Assembly: GCA_023678885.1 (NCBI GenBank) | Contig: CM043013.1 | Coordinates: 19,314,791-19,378,790 of the forward strand | Reading direction: 5' to 3' | DNA: 64,000 bases | From: Pogostemon cablin | Lineage: Eukaryota; Streptophyta; Magnoliopsida; Lamiales; Lamiaceae | Position numbers and translations under genes: made by a program | Shown here: piece by piece, positions 23,161 through 33,564 of the stretch | Layout: each line of letters opens with the position of its first letter | Position numbering within the stretch: position 1 is the stretch's first letter | The notes under the pieces: generated by a model | What the model was told of the DNA's origin: nothing | The model's database searches: none | Seen by the model: the letters and a program-made list of their open reading frames with translations, nothing else

Positions 23161-24880
23161 TTTAAACCACTAGTAAATAAGATATTAAACTTGTTCACAT
23201 CATGATGAAAAATGGCTTTCTTTTGCCACATGTTTTGTTAGAAGTTTACCACCATATACAACCTCTCGTATTTCAGGTAGAACTTGCTCAAAACATCCAG
23301 GCAAATTGTGAAGAATAAATTGATTTAGGTTTCCCTTTCAATTTCTATTCCAAGCTTTTCCAATTCATTTATCAATTAAACCATGATCTTCTGCCTTTTA
23401 ATTTACTCAAGTATCCGAAGAGTTACATGAGATCATCATATTTCTATGAACCTCTCATCTCTTCACTAGAGACTTTAATAGGCATAATGAGACGTCCTTT
23501 GTGAGAATACACATGTATTTTCTTAAGCAGTAATTTTCAAAACCAAGATTCTTTTCTGATCAACTAATTTGGACAAGTAAATATAATTTCTTTTAGTAAA
23601 CAAATAGTGAGATGAAACCATTCGAAATTCAGAGAATCACAAATAAATTTACCGATCAAATCTTCGAATTTTATTCTTTTATATTGATTCCCTCAAAACA
23701 ATATAAAATAAAATTCACCGACATCTCAAGCACCGTGAGTCTACAAGCCACGATAGTGTGGACGTTTACAAACTCGAACATTTACAAGAGAAGGTTTTAC
23801 CCATTAATTTCATTTGTCAACCTAACTTTATGACAAAATAATTAATAGTCGGTTCCTCTTTAGCCATGTAAATAAAAGCAGTGACTCCGATGGGGAGGAT
23901 ACTTATTATTTACATCTAAGTGTACACCATTATTTGACCCCAAGTCCGCGGCCCAAGCTTATGTGCCTTACAGATAGAGAAGTGCACACGCGCTCGGATA
24001 ACTTCCTACAGTCATCAATTACAAGTTTGTACCAGTGAACCGCATATAAACTCATCCGATAGGGAGGAAGGTCTATGCCAACGCGCAAGTTCATATGCAT
24101 CACATTACAAACGTAATTATTTAATGAAGTCTGTTCCAGTAATCCATGAATAAAACTCATCCGATGGGGAGGAAGGCTCTAATGCCGATACGCAAGTCTA
24201 TTCACATTGCTTAACAAACCAATAATGGAGGCCGCTGAAATTTATTACCAATCCCCTCTCCCACTTAGTTATTTAATTACCGAGGGTTTTTAACATGCAT
24301 ATAATATTCCAGAATAAAATATACAACTAAGACATGCTTCTATTAACAGCAATTTAAATAAATAAATTACATAGAACATGTCTTTCACATATACAACAAT
24401 AATTGATAATTAAATCAATTAATCAGTTATATAACATTAATTAATTGCATAAAATATTGGATCAATTAAATAGGCCCAGCTGACCCAAACATTATTAGCA
24501 TAAAATGAGCAGCCCATTAATTAAATAATTAAGCCCATTTACCCTGCCAATTTATGCATTAAGGTCTAGCCCAATATTTAAATACGGCCCAATATTATTC
24601 CCACAATTAATTAAAACTAGCATTAACCCAGCAGCCCATTACCATTTTAATCAAAATTGGACCCAACAGCCCAAAACCAAATTAAAATTAAGAGCAGCCC
24701 ACTATTAATCCACAGCCCATTAGCATTTTAATTAAATATGAGCCCAACAGCCCATAACCAAATTAAAATTGAGCCTAGCAGGGAGCCCAAAACCAATTAA
24801 AATTGAGCCCATCAGGCACCCCCACAAGAAAAATTTGGCCAACAGTCCATAAATAATTAAAAGGCCCAACATCACAAACT
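23161..24880 (-). other. Copia gag and leader region, not readable
   Basis: This should hold gag, but no frame of useful length remains. A degenerate direct repeat containing CATCCGATGGGGAGGAAGGC-type text occurs at about 24050-24110 and 24155-24215. At 24530-24830 an imperfect repeat of CAGCCCATAACCAAATTAAA-type units occurs. Confidence 0.5.
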
Positions 24881-24884
24881 GCTG

Positions 24885-25790
24885 CCCTATTCCAGCCGCC
24901 ACACACACACACCTCCAGACTTAGGCACCGGCGGCCGCGCCCACATCCATCGGAATCGAGCGCTTAGCTCTCCGGCTATGTTTTCGGCGACCGCGCCCAG
25001 CTATCGCCCGCTGCCAGCCACCTGCCGTACACGACTCCAATCATAACCGCACGACTCAGTGCCAGCTGCACACGGTGGTGGTTCCGTCAGCCCACCGAAG
25101 TCGTGCCTACTACTCTCATCCACGTCGATTAAACAGATCGGGAACAGGGAGTGAAAGAAACGCGATGGAAATGAGTTGGAATCCACCGCTGACCTACTGG
25201 AACCCGCTGTAGATACGCCACCTTGCAGCCGAGCGACGACAATCCAGAAGCAAGCTCCGTCGCCGTCCACAAGAGTGCTGTCGCCGATCTGCGCCGATCC
25301 GACCGTAATCGGGTGGGACTCACCTGGATCCGCGTCAGCAGTAGGGCAGAAATGCCTCCGTTGAACAGCGTCGCCCACCCCTACTTTCAGACGCGACCAG
25401 AACGCAGTCAGATCCATCGTACACGCTTCGAATCTCTGAAGGACCCGATCGGACAACATCCTGGCATGACCAGAATGCCAATGTAAAGATACGACATATT
25501 GCCCTCCGCCCAGATTCTTTTCCAATCGCCTGAACAGCACCGGTCAGTGGCAGACAACTGCCATCATCCATAGAGCCTCGCACACCACGCCACCAGCCCC
25601 ATCGCGGTCGACAATCAGCATCCAGTCTCACTAACAGGCACCAGTCGACTTGGCAAGAAGACTTTCACAATGAAGTATGGCCAGCATCAGACTTCTGCCC
25701 ATCGTCAATCATCAGATCGTGCCAACGTCTGACTCTGAGATTCTCCATCGTCGACCAGCAGGCTATGATCAGCTATTTTTTTCTCCCGTC
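24885..25790. other. GC-rich island inside the copia element
   Basis: About 0.9 kb is clearly more GC-rich than the AT-rich DNA on both sides. Open frames up to 179 codons overlap on both strands (for example 25001-25540 and 25335-25631, minus; 25223-25486, plus), which is expected from high GC. I recognise no domain. It lies between the primer site and the region where gag is expected, so it may be an unusual leader or a captured gene fragment. Confidence 0.55.
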
Positions 25791-26020
25791 AGGAACAGCC
25801 GTGTGTTGGTGTGGAACAGGGTGTGCAATTAACAATGATCACACGCTCATAATAATTGACCAAGCACATAGGATTAATCAACACATATGCAACCCTAATA
25901 TCATGCTCTGATATTGATAATTGAAACACGAGAAGTAAAAAAATTATGATTACATCTAGATCATTCACATATTCATATAATCACAATAACCCTAACCAAC
26001 GTCTCACATCTCACCACGAA

Positions 26021-26038
26021 ACCAACGCTCTGATACCA
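26021..26038 (-). other. Primer binding site of the copia element
   Basis: The minus strand reads TGGTATCAGAGCGTTGGT, two bases from the 5' LTR. The first 12 bases are the complement of the 3' end of plant initiator tRNA-Met. Confidence 0.93.
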
Positions 26039-26040
26039 AT

Positions 26041-27241
26041 TGTCGGCAATTGGATCGTGTGGATCAACGTGATCGTTAGGATAACAGGTAAACAAAATCA
26101 GCGGAAGCATAAAAAAATATGTTTACCGTACTTCTGGGTTGATGTAGAGGATGAACAGCAGAGAACCACCTCTCAATCTTCTGCTGTATGTCCCAAGTCG
26201 AATCATGTTGTTGTGTGGGCAACAATCCGCAGGATTCTCTCAATCTGCTCCTGTTCTTTTCTAACTGTCAAATGAGGCACTGACTTAGGGTTAACAAGAG
26301 CTGAGATGACTTATATATTTAGGCTACAGCAGGGACCAGGAGGTGAAATTGGGCTGGGCATCAATTGAATTTAATTAACCAAGCTTAGCCCAAAGCTTTT
26401 AATTAAATCCAATAATAATAATATAGTCCACTAAAATATTATTACTGCACTACCCGTCCAATCCCAAAATTATGTTCTGGGCTCCTTCTTATTATGAGCC
26501 CGACAGTCTCCCCATGTTTAAGATGTACAATGCCCATTAATTAATTAAGTTACTGACAACTCAAATTAATTAATATCTCATCCGAGAGTAGTACCACTCA
26601 ACCTTATTATCATGCCGGAAATTAATCCATTTGCAAGATTTACATGATAAACCTTATGAGCTCCTCAAGGGGACATCATCAACCTATGTCGGACATGGAT
26701 TCCTTCTACAATCAACAGCACACCATAGAGACAGCACTACTTCCCAACTCACTGAGTATATTGATTTAATACTTTTAAATCTCACCCATTGATGAATCAA
26801 AGAAATACATACTGCCCTACGTGTCGATGTTATTGTATAGTGATTAAGAGCACGAACTTCCATAATAACAGAGATCAAGTTCTACTATATAGTCAGTATA
26901 AGAAGAACGATCTCAAGCGGTCCTGCTCAATACACACAAGTGCACTAATGTGATTCTATAGCCAAGAAAAGCTAATACCAAACCACACTACAACCATACC
27001 GATAGAGAGTCCCCGTCTATCTCAGTTGTGAGCATCTGTTTATACTTTATAAGAAAACCGATAATATGATCTTCTGCGTGTTGTCGCACAACATATTATC
27101 TACAGTATAAAGTAAATGGACTATTGCATCATGCATATAAAATAAATTATAAGATGTAATCATTTGATCAATGATTCTCATTTCAAATATTGTTATGACA
27201 TTGTTCATACTAAAGCTAGACTTTTAGTATACAATCCAACA
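26041..27241 (-). repeat. 5' LTR of the copia element
   Basis: It starts TGTTGGATTG on the minus strand and ends GCCGACA. A diverged relative of this LTR is at 60490-61504. Confidence 0.93.
26310..26317 (-). promoter_or_regulatory. TATA box in copia 5' LTR
   Basis: The minus strand reads TATATAAG, conserved at 19319-19326 in the other LTR. Confidence 0.55.
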
Positions 27242-29020
27242 GGTACATCACTCTCATATGTGTACCATCAATGACAATCACGGGACGGCCCGCTCTGGCA
27301 AAACCCCATATCGAATCACCAAGTGTGTAGTAGACATACTTGCATGGAAGTATTTAGTACACCTATATACCTAATAATTTAAAAAAAGTGTGTATTGACT
27401 TACTTGAAAGAATTGTCATCTGCAGTTGCCAATGCTGTGTGCGTGCCTGGGTTTTTCAACTTAAGGTGATGCAAGTACGAAGTAGGGAACTGAAGAAAGA
27501 ATGATGGTCTCCGTACGTGTGTCCCACATCAATATGTTTTGATTTGAGGGCCAAATTATAGGAGATGTCGAAACCAAATTCTTTACGTATCTCATCTGCC
27601 ATTCCAGCAGGACACAATGTTGTGGTTTTATTGAACTGTCGAGCTGTATAGTATCTACCAACAATTTTCGAACCAATTTGCCTTGGCGCATTAGTGTCTG
27701 GATTCAAACGACATACATGTGGAGGTCTGAACTTGATTACCATCCATACTCCACCTAGGCCACTGGAATGCATCTCAAACATACCATCATGCTCCAATTG
27801 GTACTTGCAGACGACGTTGAGCCTGTACTTGTCAGATTTCTTGACCCGTGTCGCAACTTGATTCCGCAAGTTGTACATACCCAATGCAAACTGGCAATCA
27901 CCTTTTTTATCGAATGCACTTTTTTCATGAATCTCCACTGAAGTATCAATGTTGTTGTTGTCTTCAACTTTATTGTCCACATTACACTATTTCAAGAACC
28001 CTGCAACAATGGATTAGTTATTCTTCAATTGGTATTAGAATACAATAAGGTTCAGTAAATTACTGGGTACTATATTGAACACATACCTAGAATGCTCCAT
28101 GGACGGCTACAAGAACTATCTGTGTCTAGACTAGGATGTACCGGTGTGGGCATCTGCATGTGTGTCATAACGTGGTCCAAGAAACTCATTCCTCCATTGG
28201 CTCTGATGTATGAACAAAATCTCTCAAACATAGCAGTTTCAGGATCCTCATCTTCTGCATTGAGTTGATCGCCATTACGCCCCTCATCTTGCGAAGTCTC
28301 AGCACCCTCAGAATCCTCACGCTGCGGACCCTCAAATGAATCATACCCATCGCCTTGCGATCCATCAGACCCATCATCCTGAGAATCACGCTGCGGACCC
28401 TCAAACGCATCAGTTAGAGAACATTCATTTGAATTGTCTTCCTCTTCATTTTCTTTAGAGAAGCACATCTCATCTCCATTCTCCACCTCTTCCTCAACCT
28501 GTTCTTCACCAACGTACTCACTGTTCAAATCAATATTTATCGTACGACTCGAAAGGTCTACACATGTACTCCTACTTGGTCTGGCCAAATCTACGGGACT
28601 AGGAATATTGACAGATGTAATTTTTGAACGAAGCAAGTCGGTCCAATAACTGCTCCCCGACGGCACCGCACTAGTACAACAATTATCAACTGATTGTTGT
28701 GGTATGGCCTTAACTAGGACAAATAGCATCGGCTCATCAACCTGCTGATACAAGCCCCTAATATCCAGATCATCCTTCACCTTATGTTTTGTTATACAAC
28801 CAGCGATGTCCACAAGTATGTGCATAACATATTTACAATGATTCACATCGGCACAAACTAAACTGTGCACATGCCCAATAATAAAATCTAATGTCAACTG
28901 ATCTGAATTTAAAACTAAGCTCGTGTGTTGGCCACGTACATACTCTAAACCTTTCCACCAGCCGTCCCACCATATAAAAAAATTTCTCATTTCCAATCCA
29001 AAGCCTAAACCTTTCAACAA
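27242..29020 (-). pseudogene. MULE transposase, N-terminal part and first catalytic Asp
   Basis: The chosen start at 29020 opens a long N-terminal region ending in an acidic, Glu/Asp/Ser/Gln-rich stretch. An 86-bp GT-AG intron (28001-28086) leads to a MuDR-type DNA-binding domain: KKGDCQFALGMYNLRNQVA, then YRLNVVCKYQ and RPPHVCRLNPDTN with a Cys/His arrangement. After another intron (about 27360-27425) comes GRPVIVIDGTHMRVMY, which holds the first catalytic Asp of the DDE triad. The copia element breaks the gene there, and the frame resumes at 19048. Few lesions are visible in this part, so the gene was probably intact when interrupted. Confidence 0.87.
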
Positions 29021-29129
29021 AAGGACAATTAATTGTTATATTGACACATGATTTATTAAAGTATTTTTATGATACGCGTGTTTAATAGGTACACACAAAT
29101 TAAGCCTTAAATTATCAGCACACATGCAA
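29021..29129. other. Upstream edge of the transposase gene
   Basis: Short AT-rich stretch between the first ATG of the transposase gene and the subterminal repeat array; no feature seen. Confidence 0.4.
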
Positions 29130-30075
29130 GTTAAACATTGAGTCGTACGCGGACAAGCTCAATTAAGCTCCATAAATTGACGGAAAGGTCTATTATACTA
29201 AAAAAATAATGACTTACATGCTGAATTATGCTCAAACTTGACGGACATGCTCAATTAGCCAAATATAATCGGAGGACATGACATAATATGCATAAAAAAT
29301 AGCCAAACATGCCCAATTATGCAATAAAACTTGGCGAACAGGTTCAAAAAATAGTAACAATTCGGCGAACATGCTCAATTTGGGTCAAATAATCAGTTTA
29401 CATGCCCAATTACGCTAGGAATATTGCGAACATACTCAATTACGCCCAAATAATCGGCGGACATGCTCAATTAGGGTGAAAAATTGGCGGACATGACCAA
29501 TTAGGGTGAAAGAATCGGCGGACATGATCAATTAGAGTCAAAACATCGGCGGACATGACCAATTAATGTTAAAACATCGGCGGACATGCTCATATAGGGT
29601 CAAATAATAGGCGGACAGGGTCATATACACTTCAAAATCGGCGGAGATGCGCAACTATGGTCAACTTATCGGCGGACATGCTCATTCATGGTCAAATTAT
29701 CGCCGGCGGTGTTCAATTATAGTCAAATTTTCGGCGGACAGGCTCAACTGGGCTACTACTTTCGGCAAACAAGCTCACTTAGTCAACAAAAATGGCGGAT
29801 AAGTTCAATTAGTGTCAAATAATAGGCGGACACACTCTATTAGGCTACAGAAATCAGCGGACATGTTCGATAAGGCTCAAATAATGGGCGGACAAGCACA
29901 ATTAACCATGCATATTAGCGGACAAGTCTACAGTTGGTGTATGTAGTGGTATTCATGCATATTACATGCATAGTTTACCTTTTTCCTCGGCGGACAAGCA
30001 TATTATATGCATACTTCACCATTTTCTTCAGCGGGCATGGATATATATAACTATTTTACTCAGCGGACATGCATT
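29130..30075 (-). repeat. Right subterminal repeat array of the MULE
   Basis: About 25 to 30 copies of a 30-bp unit close to ATCGGCGGACATGCTCAATTA, the reverse complement of the left array's core. It lacks the 153-bp higher-order organisation seen on the left. The array lies upstream of the transposase gene and could hold both transposase sites and promoter sequence. Confidence 0.87.
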
Positions 30076-30774
30076 TTTAAAATCCTAAAATCGTAAAAAC
30101 CCTAAAACCGATACATTATAATCCACAAAGAAATTAACAGCAAGATTGAAAGAACAATTTAACCATTAAATAAAATACAATGGAAATAGTGTTCGTATCT
30201 TACCTTTGGCTCTAACTATGGATCCGTCGACAAAAACGGTGGGTAAATAGGGGAGCCAATCACCTTTTTATGCTCAAATAATTTGTGAAACAAGAGGAAT
30301 GAAGTTTGAATCCACTGTGTCCAATTTTGTTATTTGTTGGTGGTGAAGTTATTTGGTTGGTGGGGATATGTGAGAGTTTAATGTGATAAAAATTTACATA
30401 AATGAACTGATTGTGAATGCAGTGCCTTAATTTTCACCCCATTTAATGAAGTGTGTTTAGGTGACAGTGGTAGGTAGTTAATGTATGTTTTTATTCTAAC
30501 AATTTAAGGAATTTAAAAATGATATTTGCTGAATTTTAAATAGTTCGTGTCCGCTTACAATTTTCTTTTTTCAATTAACTGAGCTTGTCCGCCGAGTTTA
30601 TTTTTTGGAGGTGATAACTTTTAATATATTTATTTATTTATTTTTTACTATGTCATCCCTTAAAAAATCTACATATTCCCTAACACATGGATTTGCCTGC
30701 AACTTACTTGTCAACTCATTCTCAATATAAAAGATGGGTCATCCTTGAGGGTATTCATGACATTGCACGTATTT
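30076..30774. other. Right end region of the MULE
   Basis: AT-rich. One more core motif in left-array orientation (GAGCTTGTCCGCCGAG) is at about 30580. No gene is supported; the 64-codon frame at 30711-30905 crosses the element end and is chance. Confidence 0.55.
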
Positions 30775-30855
30775 TTATGGTAAATTAGATGTATTAAAAA
30801 AGTAGGGCAAATTAGATGTTCACCTCTCCATATAGGGCAACCTGTGGTATTTTCC
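30775..30855 (-). repeat. Right terminal inverted repeat of the MULE
   Basis: Reading inward on the minus strand it pairs with 1862-1945, sharing TTGCCCTATAT near the tip and ACATCTAATTT further in. The TSD follows directly. Confidence 0.85.
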
Positions 30856-31149
30856 ATTAATAAAATATCTAATGGAAAGATATTTTCCTTTGCACCTAAC
30901 ACCAAAGCCTGGAGATAAATTCGAATATACAGGCAAATCTACTCAACATAGTAATCACCTTCCTTTTCCTTAATCACTTCACTTTTACTGCTGCTGCTTT
31001 TTTACTTTATTTCTGCATATACATGCATGTTGCTTTTCTTGTTTCTTTATTTCTGCACATATCTGTTTCTTTGCTTCTTGTTGTTTCTGCTATATACATC
31101 GGCTCCCTTCAAGATTCCGTTGAACGAAGTTGGTTGCCTTCTCCTTGAA

Positions 31150-31535
31150 TCCCCAACAGTGGTGTTTCAAACCCACGGCAGCGGTAGTTAGTTACAGACC
31201 CGCGCTGGCCTGGCGAATATAGCGGTAGTTACAGACCCGCTTCTTCGATGATGGAGGCGGTAGTTACAAATCCGCTTCTTTGATGATGGAGGCGGTAGTT
31301 ACAAATCCGCTTCTTCGATGATGGAGGCGGTAGTTACAAACCCGCTTTTGATGATGGAGGTGGTAGTTACAGACCCGCGCTGGCGAATATAGTAGCTACA
31401 GACCCGCGCTGCGGTAGTTACAAACCCGCTTCTTCGATGATGGAGGCAGTAGTTACAGACCGCTTCGATGATGGAGGCGGTAGTTACAGACCCGCTTTTG
31501 ATGATGGAGGCGGCGGTAGTTACAGACCCGTGAAG
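31150..31535. repeat. 35-bp tandem array in the Tat 3' region
   Basis: The unit is GATGATGGAGGCGGTAGTTA followed by CAAATCCGCTTCTTT. About ten copies are present, several truncated to TAGTTACAGACCCGC-type pieces. Confidence 0.88.
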
Positions 31536-31540
31536 ACGAT

Positions 31541-32000
31541 GTGATGCTTCAAACCCACGCCTTCAATTTGCAATGGTCTCCGTCGGTGGGGCTGTTAGCA
31601 TTGAGAACGAGCAGCCGGTTCGCGAAATCTAAAGCTAAGGGTGGAACCCGTGAGTCGATCACTGTTGGAGGTCAAGGCAGGCGGCGGTCATGTGCGGCGG
31701 TAACGATGGCGGCGCGATTTTCGGCAAGGGGCTGCTATTTCCAGCGACAGCAGTGACAGATCCGGTGGTGGACGGCGACGGCCAACTTGAGGCCAAGGGA
31801 TAGGATCTGACAGCTGAACCACGTCGGGGCTCGGTCGACGGCGTTCATGACCTTGGCGGACGAAATTATAGCGAGAGGCGGAACAAATCTGCTATGAAGC
31901 GGGGGCGTATGTGATTCCGGCTTGCGGCGGTTCTGTCTGACGACAACTGGCTGCGGCCAACCGGTCGTGAGGTGTTGACGAACTCCGAAGCTCGTGTTAG
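31541..32000. other. GC-rich stretch in the Tat 3' region
   Basis: More GC-rich than its surroundings, with short open frames on both strands (31541-31756 plus, 31866-32066 minus) that have no recognisable domain. Some Tat/Retand elements have an extra antisense gene here, but nothing seen supports one. Confidence 0.4.
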
Positions 32001-32407
32001 CCGAAAAGTGGCAAGAGATGAAGAACGTCTGTATTTTTTAGAAAGAAGTCGTTTCTGACTTTCCAACCTTATTTTCCAACTCAGGCTGCCTGTTTGAGGT
32101 TAATTCTTATTTCCCATTTTATTTCTGCTTGTATCAATCACGTGATTTGCTAGTTGAATTTGAATTAACTTTGACTTCTTTAATGTAAATATTTGGGCCT
32201 CAAATTTCAGCATGAGATTTTTTTTTAATTTATTTTTCTTTCCACTTTAATACAACCCATACATTTGGACTTTAAAATAAATGTTATAATTTGGGCTCGT
32301 ATAATGTCCAGCTTATTAGTTTGGACTCAAATTAAGTCCATAATCATATTAAGCTTTCATTAATTAAATGAGCAGTCTTGATGCAGATTATCCCACTAAT
32401 TTTTCCT

Positions 32408-32943
32408 TGAAATGGAACTGACGGAGTAACATCAACATCACCACTCTTACTTGAGATGGAATCGACGGAGTAACATCAACATCACCACTCTTCCTTGAGA
32501 TGGAATCGACGGAGTAATATCAATATTGACACTCTTCCTTAAGATGGAATCGATGAAGCAACATCAACCTCGTCACTTTTCCTTGAGATGGAATCGACGG
32601 AGCAACATCAACATCGCCACTCTTCCTTGAGATGGAATCGACAGAGCAACATCAACCTCGCCACTCTTTCTTGAGATGGAATTGACGGAGCAACATCAAC
32701 ATTACCACTCTTCTTTGAGATGGAATCAACAGAGTAACATCAACATCGCCACTTTTCTTTAAGATGGAATTGACGGAGCAACATCAACATTGCCACTCTT
32801 CCTTGAAATGGAATCGACAGAGCAATATGAGCCTAGCCACTCTTCCATGAGATGGAATCGACAGAGCAACATCAACATCGCCACTTTTCTTTAAGATGGA
32901 ATTGACGTAGCAACATCAACATCGCCACTCTTCCTTGGGATGA
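32408..32943. repeat. 44-bp tandem array in the Tat 3' region
   Basis: About 12 copies of a unit beginning GATGGAATCGACGGAGCAAC and ending CGCCACTCTTCCTTGA. Copies differ by a few substitutions but keep length, so the period is regular. Confidence 0.93.
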
Positions 32944-33369
32944 TACTTCTGCTTCTTTTCCATTCTGGCGACTGTTTGACGAGGCATGGAGCTGTCAACA
33001 AGATTCCGTTAAATGGAATAATGTGAAGCATTTGCGAACTTTGGTGGCTCATTGTTGGGAGGTAACTTCATCACTTTACTGCTATAAGATTCGGGATTAT
33101 TTCAACACTCCAAGAAGTTGAACTTCTTTTACTACTTTAATTATTTGAATTTCATTATCCAATGTTGTGTTCATCCATCGTCTTCTCCTTGTCAACCTTT
33201 TTCTTCTCAACTACTTCATGTTCTAATGTAGTGCTTGCCTCAAAAACTTGATGCAAATTGCCTAAATTATGACTGAACTTAGCAGAGCGTTAAGCTGCCT
33301 ACGTACCCATTTGCAGAGGATCAAGTCATTACGTAGTTCAAAGGGACTTGGTTTGATTTAGGTGGTGCC

Positions 33370-33525
33370 GTGCACAGTTTATACTCATGCGGGCCAGGAG
33401 TTTATCGTACACAATTTATACTCATACGGACCAGGAGTTTGTCGTACACAATTTATACTTGTGCGGACCAGGAGTTTGTCGTACATAGTTTATACTCATG
33501 CGGACCAAGAGTAACATGCAATTTA
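33370..33525. repeat. 37-bp tandem array in the Tat 3' region
   Basis: About four copies built on ACACAATTTATACTCATACG followed by GACCAGGAGTTTGTCGT. Confidence 0.9.
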
Positions 33526-33564
33526 GGCTCGTGCGTCATGGAGCATTCCTTGGGTTTGACTGGA

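Larger units (their letters stand above)
19049..27241 (-). mobile_element. Ty1/copia LTR retrotransposon, heavily decayed
   Basis: Two 1,201-bp LTRs (about 96-97% identical by eye) and a 5-bp TSD (GGTAC at 19044-19048 and 27242-27246) bound the element. On the minus strand the order is protease-like, integrase, reverse transcriptase, RNase H, with integrase before reverse transcriptase as in copia. The primer site matches initiator tRNA-Met. It inserted just after the first catalytic Asp region of the MULE transposase gene. The internal region is far more degraded than the LTRs suggest, so it may already have been a defective copy when it moved. Confidence 0.93.
1862..30855. mobile_element. 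Giant Mutator-like element (MULE) with Ulp1-type and transposase genes
   Basis: A 9-bp TSD (ATTAATAAA) flanks imperfect terminal inverted repeats, with GGGATAGCACTTATATTGCC at the left and GGAAAATACCACAGGTTGCC reading in from the right. A 9-bp duplication is typical of Mutator elements. The cargo is a DUF1985/Ulp1-like gene (3658-7270, +) convergent with a MuDR-type transposase gene (29020 down to 7531, -). This pairing resembles the KAONASHI-type MULEs known in plants. It spans 29.0 kb; two nested LTR elements account for about 18.4 kb, leaving roughly 10.5 kb of original element. Inverted subterminal repeat arrays line both ends. Confidence 0.9.
30865..33560 (-). other. Tat 3' untranslated region with three tandem arrays
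   Basis: This is the part of the Tat element between integrase and the 3' LTR. It is non-coding in the sense direction. It carries three unrelated tandem arrays (31150-31535, 32408-32943, 33370-33525) and a GC-rich stretch (31540-32000) with open frames on both strands. Variable tandem repeats in this position are known for Tat/Ogre-type elements, where they can seed satellite DNA. Confidence 0.8.

Noticed and set aside
25001..25631. Overlapping frames of up to 179 codons on both strands in the GC island
   Set aside because: Frames open on both strands at once are expected from high GC; no motif supports either.
8656..26038. Possible tRNA genes near the primer sites
   Set aside because: These are short complements to tRNA 3' ends next to LTRs; no cloverleaf sequence is present.
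32408..32943. Regular 44-bp repeats that might suggest a CRISPR array
   Set aside because: There are no unique spacers between repeats, the whole unit repeats head to tail, and the context is a plant retrotransposon.
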